From positions 16,810,534-16,874,533 of the forward strand of contig OX387193.1 in NCBI GenBank assembly GCA_947561395.2: a stretch of DNA of 64,000 bases, read 5' to 3'. This document shows, piece by piece, positions 22,133 through 34,788 of this stretch; the first letter of the stretch is position 1; the number at the start of each line of letters is the position of its first letter. A program made the translations under genes and the position numbers. Below the pieces are notes generated by a model. That model did not search any database and was not told where the DNA came from. It saw only the letters and a program-made list of their open reading frames with translations. The stretch comes from Buxus sempervirens. Lineage: Eukaryota > Streptophyta > Magnoliopsida > Buxales > Buxaceae.

Positions 22133-24040
22133 TCATTTTCTGTACAGTGAAAAAAGAACAAGTTTTCTGACACTTCTCTGTTAACTGATCCATCTTCAAT
22201 ATTGCAGGAGCTTCACCACATTCTGACAAGATCAGTATTTCAACTGCATAAACATTTGGGCTAGTTTGTGAGTAGCAACAACTGCCACTAACGTAGGTAT
22301 TCAAAAAAGCTAGTAATAGGCCTAGGAATTACATTATCTAATGCTTGTTGGTTATCATCTGTTGCTAGCATTTCCATTGTGTTTTATCTCTGCACTTTTG
22401 TCATTTGCTTTCTTTATTTCTTTATTTTTTTTTCTTTTCATTCGTTTTTGGGTGTTTGATTGTGTAAGTTTGAAGAATTGTTCTATTCCAATTTGCCATG
22501 CCACCTTTTCTCAGGAGGTTGTGATGTTTGGCTGAAATTTTTCTGGCGGTGCTGCTGCATTTTTCACGTGTAAAAAAATCTAAAAATTTGAAATAAATCA
22601 AAAAGTTTTAATTTTTCATAATAAATAAAAATATAAATAAACACACACACACACACACACATATCTAATATAGTCAAGTACATAAGAAATTATTGATTAT
22701 CTCAACCCAATTCTTTGGTGTAGGATTCTTTGATTTATATTTATTACAAAATATAACAAAATTATATATTTTATACTTTTATCTTATACAATTATCAAAT
22801 TTGTTTAGTAACAAAACAACAGTTATATGTGTAATAAGACCAAAGCATATATCATTGTGACCTATTTCTTAGATGGAAATTATACCATTTTAATTAGCAA
22901 ATAACAATAATTGTTTTATTGATATGGCTCTATTTTAGTAACAAAAAACAATTGTTATATCTAAAACTAATATATATTTATAAATTTCTAGGGTCTTTAT
23001 TTTCTTATAATAAATAGAAGTCGGGACCTTTTGCCACCATTTGGTTTCTCATTATGCCCCCTTAAAAGTTTAAACGACTTTAATGTCCTCTAACGACCCA
23101 CTATCTATATTATCTTTAGAATGCCCTAAGAACTTTAAAAGATTGTTACCTTAAATAATTACTCACAACTAATTTTTGATATGTGACACACGTATAACAA
23201 GATTTAGTTGTGACGTCCAAAAAAGGTAGTTGTGAATAATTATTTAAGGGGATGTAACTGTCTTTCAAACTTTTAAGGGCATTTTAGAGAAATAGGTATG
23301 ATAGATAATTAGAGGACATTGAAGTCTTTTAAACTTTTAAGGGGCATAATGAGAAACCAAATAACGGGCCAAAATCTTTCGTCCTTGCTTTATAGTGGTA
23401 ATAGGTATATAAGATGAGTGAGGAGATGATAACCTGACATTTTGTTTCTCGTTATGCCCTTTAGATTTTTAAAAGACCTTAATGCCTGAACTTCCTGCCA
23501 TGTCTAGTTGTTTAAAATGCCTATAAAAAATTTGAAAGACTATTATATTCCTTAAATAATTTTGTATAACTAATTTTTAATATTCAGAGAAACTGCATGT
23601 GCATCCAGTAGTATATAAATAAAGATGAAAGGGGTGGTTTATCATAAGAGAAGGCCCTATCCAAAACTCTAATTTTTATGTTGCTTTTTAAAAGCAAAAA
23701 GGGTGCCTTTTTTATTTTTGATTTTTTTTTTTGGAAATGTAAAAAGCATTGCTTTTGGAAAGCAAAAGCAAAAAATACCATGTGGATCCTTAAAGTGTTC
23801 TCACCACCACCATTGCTATTACCTCTAGCACCATTGGCACAACATCATCCTTGCCATTATCACCACCACAGTATAGCTGCTACAACCAATTTCAAGTTTC
23901 AATAGGACCACACCACTACCATTATCATGCAACCACCGGCAATTCCACTGCTATAACCACTACCAATGCAATCACCATTGCCTTTATTGCTACAACCTGC
24001 ATCACGCCACCACTACCACCATCACGCTACCACGCTTCAC
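22133..24040. repeat. Composite repeat block, part D, first copy
   Basis: From CTCATTTTCTGTACAGTG at 22133 this 1.9-kb segment is repeated at 38349-40061 plus 44182-44415, in the same orientation and at high identity. It contains a (AC)n run (22641-22660) that the second copy lacks, an inverted-repeat element (23039-23361) and a CCA-rich tail (23790-24040). At about 23802-23811 the sequence CTCACCACCA runs straight into CCATTGC; this is the empty site for the 4.1-kb element in the second copy. A minus-strand open frame at 22304-22116 is conserved in both copies but is not a recognised protein. Confidence 0.85.
23039..23361. repeat. Inverted-repeat element, ATTTGGTTTCTCATTATG ends
   Basis: The left end reads ATTTGGTTTCTCATTATGCC and the right end is its reverse complement, with the two arms roughly complementary throughout (about 160 bases each). 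Related copies lie at 26426-26726, 39294-39618 and 46684-46960. Neighbouring words such as GCACGTG and CACTAGTATATAT suggest they are internal parts of a Helitron-like or other non-autonomous family. No protein is encoded. Confidence 0.7.
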
Positions 24041-24544
24041 ACGTAAAGGGCGTCCTTTCCCATACTCTTTCCTAGTTTTAAGTAAAAAGGTGTAATGCAT
24101 TTAATGCACCATCAGTTCTCTCGATTTCACCTTTGAACAAAGGCTATCCTGCTGAGAGATGGTGTTGTCTCTTCTAATTTAAAATTGAAAAATAAATATC
24201 TTTTGTTCGGGTGTGCTTAGTCTTCCTCTTCGGATTGTTTTTGAACGATGGTAGCCTGTGCAGATCGAGAAAAAGCTAGCCTGCGCATATTGTGTTCTCT
24301 CTTGTGTTTTTTCTACGAAGATTAGCAGGTTTTGCTGGTTAAGTTGGCTGCGGGTCGTATTCTATTAGTGTGTGATAGGAACGTTGTTGAAAAGCTTCTG
24401 TAGGAGCGCACACGCAAGAGTGGAAAAAATTGTCTCTTTCATTCGACTGAGATTCTCCACCTTCACACCCTCTACTTTGAGTCCGTTCTCTGTTCGTAGC
24501 AGAAGCCTTGAATATCATGAAGAACGCCTTTGATTTTCAAACAC

Positions 24545-24750
24545 AGATGATGAGGTTTTTGTCTGCTTTTTTCCATCCTTTTTCTTTCTTTCTTGGGTTT
24601 TAATTTAATTTTTTATTAGATTATTAGATTATTTTATTATAATACAAAGATGATGAGGTTTTCCTCTGCGTTTTTCCATCCTTTTTCTTGTTTTCTTTGG
24701 TTTTAATTTAAATTTTTATTAGATTATTAGATTATTTTATTATAATATAA
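24545..24750. repeat. 103-bp tandem duplication
   Basis: Two copies begin AGATGATGAGGTTTT at 24545 and 24648 and share TTTTTCCATCCTTTTTCTT and TTATTAGATTATTAGATTA. The period is 103 bases with a few changes. No coding function is evident. Confidence 0.85.
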
Positions 24751-26140
24751 TAATATTATTGATTGTTTTATTCTTTCAGTTTATATATATTTTATCTACT
24801 AACGTGTAACTTGTACCCTTACAGCTATCGTGTCTGGTCTACCGACGTGTAAGTCATATGCGCACGACTGTCAATGCCTATTTTATCTATTTATATTTTC
24901 TCCTATGACGTGTCAAGTATATTGCATGCAGGTTGATATGTTTTACATTACTGTTTCAGTTATTTAAAACTACCTTTTGTTAAATTGCATCTGGTAAAAT
25001 GGTTTTTAGTGGTTTTAAGATAGGAGAGAGTTGACGTCTGTGGAGTACAACATTTCACTTTCTACAGTAAGCAAACTTATTGGTTTTACTGCTGTAAGAT
25101 TATATCTGGTGCAGATTTATATATGGTTTGTTTATGAGTTCTAAATTTAGGATTGCTTTGCATAAATGTTGTTTCTGAATCAAATCCAAAAATGTTCTTT
25201 TTAGACATTGAATTTAAATTTAAAATGACTGAATTTCATAGCTATCCTTACTTATTGATGATTGATTTGGTGACCTGTGGGTTGTTGAAATAACCTGAGA
25301 AGTAAAAAAGAGCTTCAGAATCCATGGTATTATGTATCATTCAATTAAAATCAGAATCAAAGGTTATAGACAGTAATATGAATTTATGTGGATCTTTAAA
25401 ATCCCAAAGCAGAGAGCAAGGGTGGGAGGGAGTAAGCAGTGTTAGAAGACCTCATTTGAAACATTCGTATTTCAAAAAACAAACAGGGAACAAGAATGTT
25501 TCGATGCTTGAAAGTTGTAAATTTCCTTGACCATTATGCATGAAAACAAAATGTAACTTTTGATGAAAAACATCAGTTCATATTGTCTTAAGACTTTCCA
25601 TTTAGTACTTGTTGAACAAATGGATCAAACATTTTCTGTCAAGCACAAGAAGGGGAAAAGAAATGTGCTTTTGGAAAAGAGAGAAGCATTGAATATGCTT
25701 TCTACAGTCTTGTATAAAATTTGGTGATATCGTTAACTCCTAACTTAATGCAAAGAATGAAAATCAAAAAACTGATTCACGGCTCGATCCTCGATCAATC
25801 AGAACTCTCCCTTAATAAATCTCTCTCAGTAAAAATCATCTCTTCGGCACAGTTTCCCTGCTCTTCTTGAAAGCCTCAACTTGCCACGATCTAACCTCCG
25901 GCAAGCCTTGTCCTGTTACTTTTGTTGGGTTTGATCCATCCATTATTTTTCAAATACGCCTATTTTTCCTACAACCCCCAATTATGACGTGCACGTGCGC
26001 TCCACCACCCCCCCAGTATAATATAGGTTGAATCCGTGTTTGTTTGTAATTGCAGAATTTAATAATATATTGACTAAATGACAAAAATCAAACAAAATGT
26101 TTGGTGCGATTCGTACTTTTATAAGGGTAATAGATATATA
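24751..26140. other. Stretch without recognised genes
   Basis: A/T-rich sequence between the two parts of the first composite block. The equivalent interval in the second block (44416-45555) is about half as long and mostly different. No protein match was seen on either strand. Confidence 0.3.
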
Positions 26141-27500
26141 TGGTAAAAGAAGTGTACAGTAGAGGCTCTGATCTAACCTAAGCAAATAACAAAAATTACA
26201 CGGATGTACAAGCACTACTATGTCCACCACATGCCCCATCCCACAACAAAACATTCAATGTACAATTTTAGAAAGACCATATATTGTAGCAGAACTAGAT
26301 CTTCCACTACAATTGAAGGCTGCCGCAAAGTCGAAAAGATAGCCATCATCCGTGACAAACTAAAATCCTAGCCATCACCCTAAAACCTAAGTAGAATTTG
26401 AGAAGCACCATGATTGCCGTCCATCATTTGGTTTCTTACTATGCCCCTTAAAAGTTTAAAAGACTTCAATGTCCCTTAACTACCCACTATGCTTATATAG
26501 AATGACCCTTAAATAATTTAAAAGATTGTGATATCCCTTGAATAATTACTCTTGAATAATTACTCACAATAAAAAATTCACATATGAAAAAATTTATTTG
26601 TGAGTAATTGCATAACGTCCTTTAAACTTTTTTTTTTTAATGGCATTCTAAGGAAACAAGCATTGTGGATAGTTAGGTGATATTGTAGTCTTTTAGACTT
26701 TTAAGGGGTATAGTGAGAAACCAAATATCGGCTCAAAATCTTTTGTATTTGTTTTATAGTAATAATAGATATATAAGAAAAGTTAGGAGATTCTCGCCTG
26801 ACATTTGGTTTCTTACTATATCCTTTATAAGTTTAATTGACTTTAATGTTCTTTAAATTCTCACTGTCTAATTCTTTAAGCTGCCCTTAAAAAAATTTAA
26901 GGCTATTATATCCCCTCATTAATTAGTCATAATTAATTTTTAATATACATGTGAATTGCACGTGTACCCACTAGTATATATGAAAGTGCACGCAAGGAAA
27001 TCCAAGAGGGGAGTGGGGGTAGGACTAAGTAAATTTTTTGCTTTTATTTCCAAAGTTAATCATATTACCATAGATTGATTGATTATACATGCAAATTATT
27101 AATTTAACCAATAAGCTCAACACATGTAATAAAGTGGAGTGTCATTTTTTTGATAGGTAAAAAGTGGAGTGTCATTGCATATAAGGAATTTAACAAGGGA
27201 AGCTTAGATATGTAACATTGCACAATTATCATGCTCAAAGAATAATAAGGCAATAAATCCAGGAGACACACTATTTATAGTCGAAGCCTACGTTCAATTC
27301 CTATAGACTTCTCCATGTCCGAAGGTTTCACTGTCAAGTTCGTCCAAAACCTATACACATCGGGTTACAAGGACTCGTTGAAACCTCAATATGTTGTCGG
27401 TTTCACAAAGGATCATTGGAAGCTCCGCACAATGTGTACACTTCCACCGTAGGTCCAAATCTAAGGATATTTGAGTGAGATAGTCCACTTTGACTGTAAG
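26141..27500. repeat. Composite repeat block, part E, first copy
   Basis: This 1.36-kb segment (starting GGTAAAAGAAGTGTACAG) recurs at 45556-47673 in the same orientation, where it is interrupted by a solo LTR. The uninterrupted CCATCATTTGGTTTC at about 26422 is the empty site. The block contains an inverted-repeat element and the end-like sequence CACGTGTACCCACTAG (about 26958). At its right limit (near 27500) it abuts a hAT fragment. Confidence 0.85.
26426..26726. repeat. Inverted-repeat element, second member
   Basis: Ends are ATTTGGTTTCTTACTATG on the left and its near complement, TATAGTGAGAAACCAAAT, on the right. The arms pair over most of the length with an A/T-rich centre. It is more divergent than the 23039 copy. 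Confidence 0.7.
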
Positions 27501-27904
27501 AGAAGAGAAGATATGAGAAGAGGTGTGGTTTTGAGTGGGAAGGGTTAGGCATATTTAGAGAAAACCAAAATGGCTTTTTATCGCCTCTACCCTCAAATAT
27601 GACTGTTATTTGGCTATTGGAATGGTAGAAATGGTCATTTACAAGTATACCCCCTAATATGGCTGTTGGGAGGGTAAAATTTTAAAAACAAATTGTCAAA
27701 AACCACTTCGGGGGGGGGGGGGGGGGGGGGGGGGGGGGAATCGCTAGCCGTTTTTCGGGCCACACGTGCTAGTAGGCACGGCACGGCCCACTAAGAGGGC
27801 ACAGGTTGTGCTGAGCCAGGCCACGCATGGACCAGGCCGAGCACAGGCACGCTTTAAGCGTGCTGGGCCATGCCGTGCCTGTGCCGGTCCGATAAGCAAA
27901 TCTA
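27501..27904 (-). mobile_element. Fragment of a non-autonomous hAT-like element
   Basis: Read on the minus strand from 27904 it starts TAGATTTGCTTATCGG and runs through GCACGCTTAAAGCGTGCC. It then has a G29 run (27710-27738; C on the minus strand) and a tail that matches 35322-35815 on the plus strand. It is thus an inverted, truncated copy of the element at 35.3-36.6 kb. It ends abruptly at the border of repeat block E. Confidence 0.75.
27710..27738. repeat. G29 homopolymer
   Basis: Twenty-nine consecutive G bases. The inverted relative of this element has a C25 run at the equivalent place (35611-35635), so the tract is a conserved, length-variable feature of the element and not an isolated sequencing artefact. 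It could form G-quadruplex. Confidence 0.95.
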
Positions 27905-30900
27905 CAGCGATCGCTCTTTATATCAAGTTACAAAGGATAATTTAATTGGTAGGCCCACCAACCAGTAGTGGGTGACGGCGGATTGATCATCATAGGTGTC
28001 AGACATACAATTCCATTATCTTTAATTTTTAAGTTTTCACTCTTTTCGTCCCAAATTCATAAATCCTTGATTCGTATTCCAACATAGCTCTATTACCAAT
28101 TATAACGACCTAATGGGTGGTCCCCCTTTTTTTGTCCTAAACTCATGAGCAATAGGAAGAGCCTCACACTGAGCTCGTGTACTTCTCAAGGATTTCATCC
28201 ATATATGATGTGGGTATTTCCCATCACGCTCTGCTGCCATCACTCACGTCCGACAAACCATGCTCTCCATAACAAATTCTAATCAATTCTTTGAGTATTC
28301 TTCATATTTCTGGTAAGTGTGTTTTACTATGCACTCAATGATTTGAATGTAAATTTGTGTTTAGGATTTGCTTTGTGTTGCTTAAGGTGTCATATGTAGA
28401 ATTAAATCTCTTTTGATTGACATAGTTACTCTATGACATTATTCTCATGCCTTGTTAAATTAGATTTGAAAGAGGAAATTATTCTCATGCCTAATGCGTT
28501 AAACTCTGGGTTAGGGATATAAGAGTAAGCTATTTATGTAAATGAGTATCATCTAAGGGTTACAATATGCTTATTATAATTGTTTAGTTTAATTTCTTTT
28601 ATACAGGATTCTGTGAATTTTTCACAAATTTTGGTTTCTCCACGCTTATTTATAAGAATCTGGGTTCAAGTTCTTCACAGAAATTGTTGGTCTGAACGTT
28701 CTATTTTTCTTAAAAGATTTTTATTAGTAAAAATTCATTGCTTTACTATTTTTATTTGAATATTTTCCGCTTGTTTGACTGTGTAGTTTCTGTAGAAAAT
28801 CTGACTTTGAACATCTACAAATTTAAATGAAAATATATATTTGAATTCCAATAAAAATTGTTTCAACTTATTTAGCGAAAATTATTTTTAAATGGATGTT
28901 CACTTATTTAGGAATGTCTTTGAAAATTTTTCAAGATTTTTTAATGTTATTTAAAAGGATTTTAACTTAGAATCTTGTGGGTTATAGCTTTTAGGTTAAA
29001 TTTTGCAATATGCACTTATGTTTATTTTAATACACAAATGAAATTCCCAATAAGTGTATGACACTAGTGGATTTTGATTTCTCTTTACAAATTGTTAGAA
29101 GAAATAGTTAAAAATTTTCTTGTTCTTTTCTACAGATTATGTATAATTGATAAAAATAATCCTATGATTTATTATTAGGCTTATTAAAGACTTTTATGTT
29201 TCCATACCAACCATTTTAGGATTGATAATTCCAATCATTGTAGAAGCATGTTTAGGCATGAGGTTATGATATGATTATAAAACCATGTGAGACGTATTAC
29301 CTTGAAAGAAAATGAGTATACTTGTTAAATGATTAAGGAAATTGTTTTATGAAATACATGAATAAGTTAAAATTGTTAACTTATTGAATGCAAGTGGCTG
29401 CCCAGTGAGAGATATCACACTAGAGGAATGGTTAGGCTTACATGGAGGTGGTTGATATTTTTACCTAATCCATGATGGCCTAGTGAATAAGAAAAGTTAT
29501 TATTCCTTTGAATTTATTACGACTTGGTTGGCTGGCTTCTCCACAAGGTGTTTACAATTGTGTGGGTGAGATTGGAATTCTTGGATTTTAGTCCCTAAAA
29601 AGAAAATAGTCGGACGCAGCAGAGCCCCATGGTTTGAAACTCTTTAAACCCCATACATGTACACATGGGAAATAGGGATAGTCTGATCCCTGCTGTTCAG
29701 TAAAGTGAGATCTAAGGGCGGTTGATATTTGCCGTAATTTGGATCACACTTCAATAGCGTGCTTGACTATAAGACCATCTAGATTTGACTAGGAGAGCAA
29801 AGGCCTAAAATTTGGGTTTAAGGAAATCCGGTATATAATTCTTACATCACTATTGCTTGCTTTATGTCATTGCATATGAATGCTTGCTTGATTGTACAGT
29901 TGACTGATTACTGTATATCATACTCCATGACAGAATTATTCCTTGAATTTTATATTTCTCACTGATGCTTCTATGAAAATAAGATTTGTCTTGGCATGGG
30001 ATATAATTCATGGTGGTGAGTGTATTGTTATTATTGGGTATGTAGTAGTATTTTCTTGCTGTGCAATCAGCTCCACCCTTGTGGATTAAAATTTTCAGGT
30101 CAATCATAGGACTTTGTCTGGAGGAAAGGAAATTTAAGGCTTTTTAGTAGAAAGTAAGCTTTTATGTTCCTTATTTAAAGAATGTTTCTTGTCCTTATAA
30201 ACTTAATAGTTTGAAATGGATTGTGAGCTAGGTTTATGTTCATAGAATTGTCATATTCAAAGTTCTATGTAAGCCATGAATCTTCTGAAATTTTATTTCA
30301 ACAGATGCGTACTATTAGGTAAATATGTTATTTTTTAAACTGTTAGTGGGTTGAACATTCAGGTTGCTGTTGACGCTTACGAGCGAGGTTGCATTCTGGT
30401 GCTTTGAATGCACCATAAAATGGTATATCAAGAATTGAAGCATGACAACACATGTCCTGGATATGACAAATATATCTGCATAATAAATATCCCCTAAACT
30501 TAGTTCTTCAATGATCCATGAATCACATGGATTACCTGTGGTTTAAAAGTGAATTGGGAATATTCTTTGGTAGCTTAAGACCTAAGTGATTCATATAGTG
30601 TTACATGGTTGAGAGAATTAGAGCTAGAATTATATAAATGCTGTATTTGTAGTGGGGTTTCTTGGGCTTAGTGGAGGGAAGCAAGCATGTAAGTTGGGTT
30701 GGGCTGACTAGTCCATTCCGTGTGAGAAACACAATAGACAAAATTGGTCACAAAGGATTTGTGAAGTTATGTTACTTGAAGGTAAGAAACTACCATTTTG
30801 AAATAACAAGGTATCACAAGGACAAAAATCCCATCAAGAAACCAAAGTCTGAGGGCACTCGGTTCAAAATATGATAAATTATAGGAAGAAGAAAAAAGGG

Positions 30901-32195
30901 TCCTTGTTTTGTTCGTGGCAATTGTAGACATGTATCATCAAAGTGGTAGTCCTAGGAGAGTAAGGACAGTCAACCAGCCAAACCATAGATCATATTGGCT
31001 GAGGGTTAAGTCATAATTACATCCATCTATGAGGTCAATTTGGTCTGTAATGGAATAATCTGGTGGTGGACGGAAGGACAATAGGGGCACACGTGCTAAC
31101 TGGAACCTGTTTCCCACTTATGAGTGGGTGGGTGAAGGAAAATAGGTTATCTGGAAGGAAAAGGTCATTCTAAAGATTCCAAGGAAACTTTTGTTTCAAC
31201 TTTGTCCTTCATTTTTCAAATGCGCATCAAAATTTAGTCTTTGAGTTATCACCGAACAAAGACCAGTGTTGGACTTGTTTTATTGATCCATGATGGGGGA
31301 AAAAGATGTTTGAGTGATGAGTTGTTTGTATTGGATTTTACTTTTGTTGTGCTAGTGAAGTTAATACTTTTCATGCTCATATTATTGACTCTTTGGACAT
31401 TTTTAATGGTCGATAAGAACATTTACATACAAATAATGAATAGTTCGGTCCTTTCTTTACTTGCAAATTTAAATTTTCTAAAAGTGAAGCATCTTGGGAA
31501 ACCAAATGATTAAATAAACCTTTAAGTTGATTGAAAGAAACTGTGGACTCCTAGAACTTATGAGAGAATGGATTCGGAGATTGAGAAACCACAGTGAGGG
31601 TAGGGCTTGTAAAACATACTAGTCTACTTTTGTGAATTATAACTTCTAGACATTATTGAGAACCAAAATGGAACAATTTGTGATAACACTTCAACCTTCT
31701 TGAAAGTATTTTGTGAACAAAATGGAACTATACACCTTCGATATTGAACAAAATTTTTAGAAGAAAAGAAAAGACAAATACAAGTGATGAATGCATGTGG
31801 ATAAGTTCAGGTTTACCTTTGAACTTCTGAACAGAAGCATTCATTTTGACTGTTAATTATTTGAAATTCACAAGATTAGTTTTGTATGGTAATAGAATTC
31901 TGAATAAGTGAAGGTTGTAACAGAAGTTGATGAGATGGGAGTATGAAAGTAAGTATTATTGAAACATGCTTTGCTTGGATTCCTGACTTTACTGGTTTCA
32001 GCTCTTGTTATACTTTTCAGGTCTACTGTTATCGGATAAGTAGTTCCTTGTCTACTGTTACCTGATATGTAGTTCCTTTCACTTGTTTTTTCCCTTAAAA
32101 GATTGTGTATAGCAATGTTTTTCATGTGTAACATGATCTTCTATGCCAGTTGTTTCCTTTGTCAGAACTTTCCATGTGGTGAGCCAATTTTGACA
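27905..32195. other. Upstream region of the VPS55 gene; no other gene recognised
   Basis: Mostly A/T-rich. At 28313 a strong donor-like GTAAGT follows a pyrimidine-rich leader, a candidate 5' untranslated exon, but its link to the gene at 32.2 kb is unproven. 29.38-29.78 kb and 30.34-30.42 kb have words typical of long Ty3 LTRs (for example TTGCTGTTGACGC), so an old LTR probably occupies part of the interval. No open frame here is recognisable. Confidence 0.3.
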
Positions 32196-33672
32196 ATGGG
32201 AGACTTACCAGGCTATGTGATTTCCTGCTTGCATACCGGGAGACTTGCGTTCTTGGCAATTTTGGTTTCTGCTGGAATTGTATTGCAGATTTTGGTGGGT
32301 ACTATTGATTCTGTTTAGTTATATTTTGCTTCATGTATGTTCAAATGTCTAGCCAAACCCTTATTATTGTTTCATCAATCTTGAGTCATGTTGCAGGCTT
32401 GTGCTTTATACAATAATTGGTGGCCCATGCTTACAGGTAAAGGATCATTCAACTTTCATAGCTTTAATTGTCATTCTTGTGAGTCCTTCAACAGGGAATA
32501 TATCCTAATAGGTTTAAGAATGTATCTATATGTATGAACGGGGGTGCAGGAAATGGAAGAATGACTTCTTCCTAATGGGCTGAATTGATTTTGATCTTGA
32601 ATATGTATCATTTTAGAGTGAAAGGTTTCGAGAATCTAAAAAATGGTAGCATCCACTATGTGTTTTTTTTTACCTCAAGGGGCCCTTTTTTGGTTGCAAA
32701 CTAAAGAGTTCATGCCTTTTCCAGGTATAGGGATATCCGGACGTTTTTTTTCTTTATTTGGTTGATATGTTTGACTAAATTGATCAAGGCTAAAAGAATC
32801 AACTGATTCTTACCAACAATGATCAGTGCAAGACCAGTTATATGGATGTATATAGTTATGAATTGATGAATCCAAAGTTTTCTGGTTATTATCTAGTTGA
32901 TTAGCTGGGGTTTGTGATTTTATAAATTTAGGCAAATTGAGTGTCTTACGTCCTCTATGAGGTAGTTCAAAATGCTTAAATGTGCAAATTTACGTGTACA
33001 AATGCACATGCAATTCAAACAAGTTCTTAGATCAGTCTTTTTTAATCTTTTTTTTGTTGGGTTTTATTTTTCTGATTCATGAACTTTCAGTTGAATTGCA
33101 ATGTTTGAACACTTCATGGAGAGGAGAAAAAGAAAATATTACTTTCATGTGAAAAGTATTTAGGCAATTAAAATTGAAAGGAAAATTACAGGATGCATTT
33201 TAGAATGATATTGGACCATTGCTTGAAAATTTTTGCAATTTTTCAATATATTTTATGAATACAGACTCTGACATAGTTACCATATTATCTTTATGCAGTA
33301 ATAATGTATGTTCTTCTCCCCATGCCATTGATATTTTTCATGTGTTCAGATACTTCCTCTTCATATTCTAATAGCGGGAATAGGTCAGTCCTTTATTCAA
33401 ATTTTGGCTTAAAAATTCCCCCGCTTTAATTTTAGTTTGGATGTAGAATTATGTTATCTTCATTCTTACTTTCTAACAAATCTGGTACCAGTTGGATGGA
33501 TGCTTCAAAGTTCGTAACTGGAATTTCAATTGTGGGAAGCATTGCTATACCCTCCATCTTGAAGCATGCAAACGTCATTGGCTGGGGAGCTCTTGTAATG
33601 GAGATTTCATCCTTTCTTGTCTTTGTATTAGCTATCCTCTGCTACATTCAGATGAGCAACGAATATGAGTAG
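32196..33672 (+). CDS. VPS55: VPS55/LEPROT-family vacuolar sorting protein, four exons
   Basis: Exons are 32196-32294, 32397-32436, 33299-33383 and 33492-33672, which join to a 134-residue protein. Introns begin GTGGGT, GTAAAG and GTCAGT and end TTGCAG, ATGCAG and ACCAG. The protein starts MGDLPGYVISCLHTGRLAFL and contains YNNWWPML, YVLLPMPLIFF, GSIAIPSILKHA and WGALVMEISSFLVF. These are the hallmarks of Vps55, a small protein with four predicted membrane segments that acts in endosome-to-vacuole trafficking. Length is close to plant relatives (about 140). ATG 32196 is chosen because family members start M-x-D-x-P-G-Y; the open frame extends upstream without similarity. The C-terminus (QMSNEYE) is shorter and less acidic than I recall for relatives. 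No stop, frameshift or non-canonical border was seen, so this is the only apparently intact host gene here. Confidence 0.9.
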
Positions 33673-34444
33673 AGTTTCTTGTAGTGGATGACATCCCCAT
33701 ACTCTCTCCTCCAAACCCCAATCCTTAACCCAATTTCGTATTCAATTAATGGTGTGATTGTCAGCCACATATCAGGGTTCTATTTCTTGTATAAAGTAGT
33801 GAAATGCACTATTTTCTTGATTAATTGAAATTCATTATTGAGCCAACTTTTTTTTCTCTCTTTTCCTTTTTCCCATGTGTTGTGACTTACGAGTTTAACA
33901 ATGGACAGGAAGAACCTTTTCCTACTTCATGAACATCCATGCATGTGTTGTGACTTACGAGTTTAAAAAGCCAGCAAATTGGCTTCTCCTTTTTCAGATG
34001 ATTTCATCAAAGATTGGCTCACAGAAAGAAGTTGTTAGTGATTAAAGGAAATAAGCAATGCTTGTGAGAATTGTTGGGTGTGGATTGTTGTTGTGTTATG
34101 CAGAACTACTTTCCTATGGATGATTTTGAAAATGTTCCTTGTGGCAATTTTTTAATGAATATCATAATTTAAACATTATTGGCTGCACCGCTTACTCAGA
34201 AGATTTGAAGTTCCTTTTCTTTTCATGGGGCAGCAAAAGACCGAGAATTGAATCATGACATAAACCTTTATACAACAGGAGATGTAATATCCATTTTTAC
34301 TCCTCATTGGCTTTTAGAATCATTATTAGTAGGGAAATAAAAAAATACTCAAAAAAAACACACTTTTGGGGATATATATAGATATCTCTAGGAATGTGAA
34401 TATAAAATGATTTTAGGATATAGATGAATTTCCAAGTATTAGAG
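33673..34444. other. 3' flank of the VPS55 gene
   Basis: No open frame of note. A repeated phrase, CATGTGTTGTGACTTACGAG, occurs at about 33874 and 33942, a short local duplication. The transcript end probably lies within the first few hundred bases, but no single polyadenylation signal stands out. Confidence 0.35.
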
Positions 34445-34457
34445 TTCCCTTTTACTT

Positions 34458-34788
34458 ACCACAGAAGTGGTGGTCCAATGATTGTGCGGGTTACTCCCAT
34501 GTGATTTGAAGGCCAGAGGTTTAAGGATCAAATCCCCTGCCTGGAGGGTTAGTCCAAGGACTTAGGCAATTATGTCTACCTGTGGAATGATGCACTCTCA
34601 TGGTGTTGTGGTGACAATTCAATTCCCCCAATTAAGGCGGGGTCAATTTGATAGCTATGGGTCAATCTGAACATTCAACTATGGGGAGGAAGCCCCTATG
34701 GTCACGCCCAGGAGGGGTTGACCACACTATAGCCCTTTTCACCCTATTTTTTATCAAAAAAAAAAAAAAAAACAAACAAAACAAAGAA
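34458..34788 (+). mobile_element. tRNA-derived SINE with poly(A) tail and target duplications
   Basis: The head contains GGTGGTCCAATG and, some 50 bases on, AAGGATCAAATCCCC, which fit RNA polymerase III A-box and B-box positions of a tRNA-derived promoter. The body runs about 300 bases and ends in A17 followed by an A/C-rich tail (34756-34785). Near-identical 13-base flanks, TTCCCTTTTACTT (34445-34457) and TTTCCTTTTACTT (34789-34801), are the target duplications. It was mobilised by LINE machinery, as expected for SINEs. Confidence 0.8.

Noticed and set aside
22116..22304. Minus-strand frame conserved in both D copies (VSGSCCYS...)
   Set aside because: Conservation comes from the duplication itself. 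No family was recognised, and the frame is broken differently at its end in each copy.
34458..34788. tRNA gene near 34.46 kb
   Set aside because: The A- and B-box-like motifs are in a longer unit with a poly(A) tail and target duplications, and no cloverleaf could be drawn. It is a SINE.
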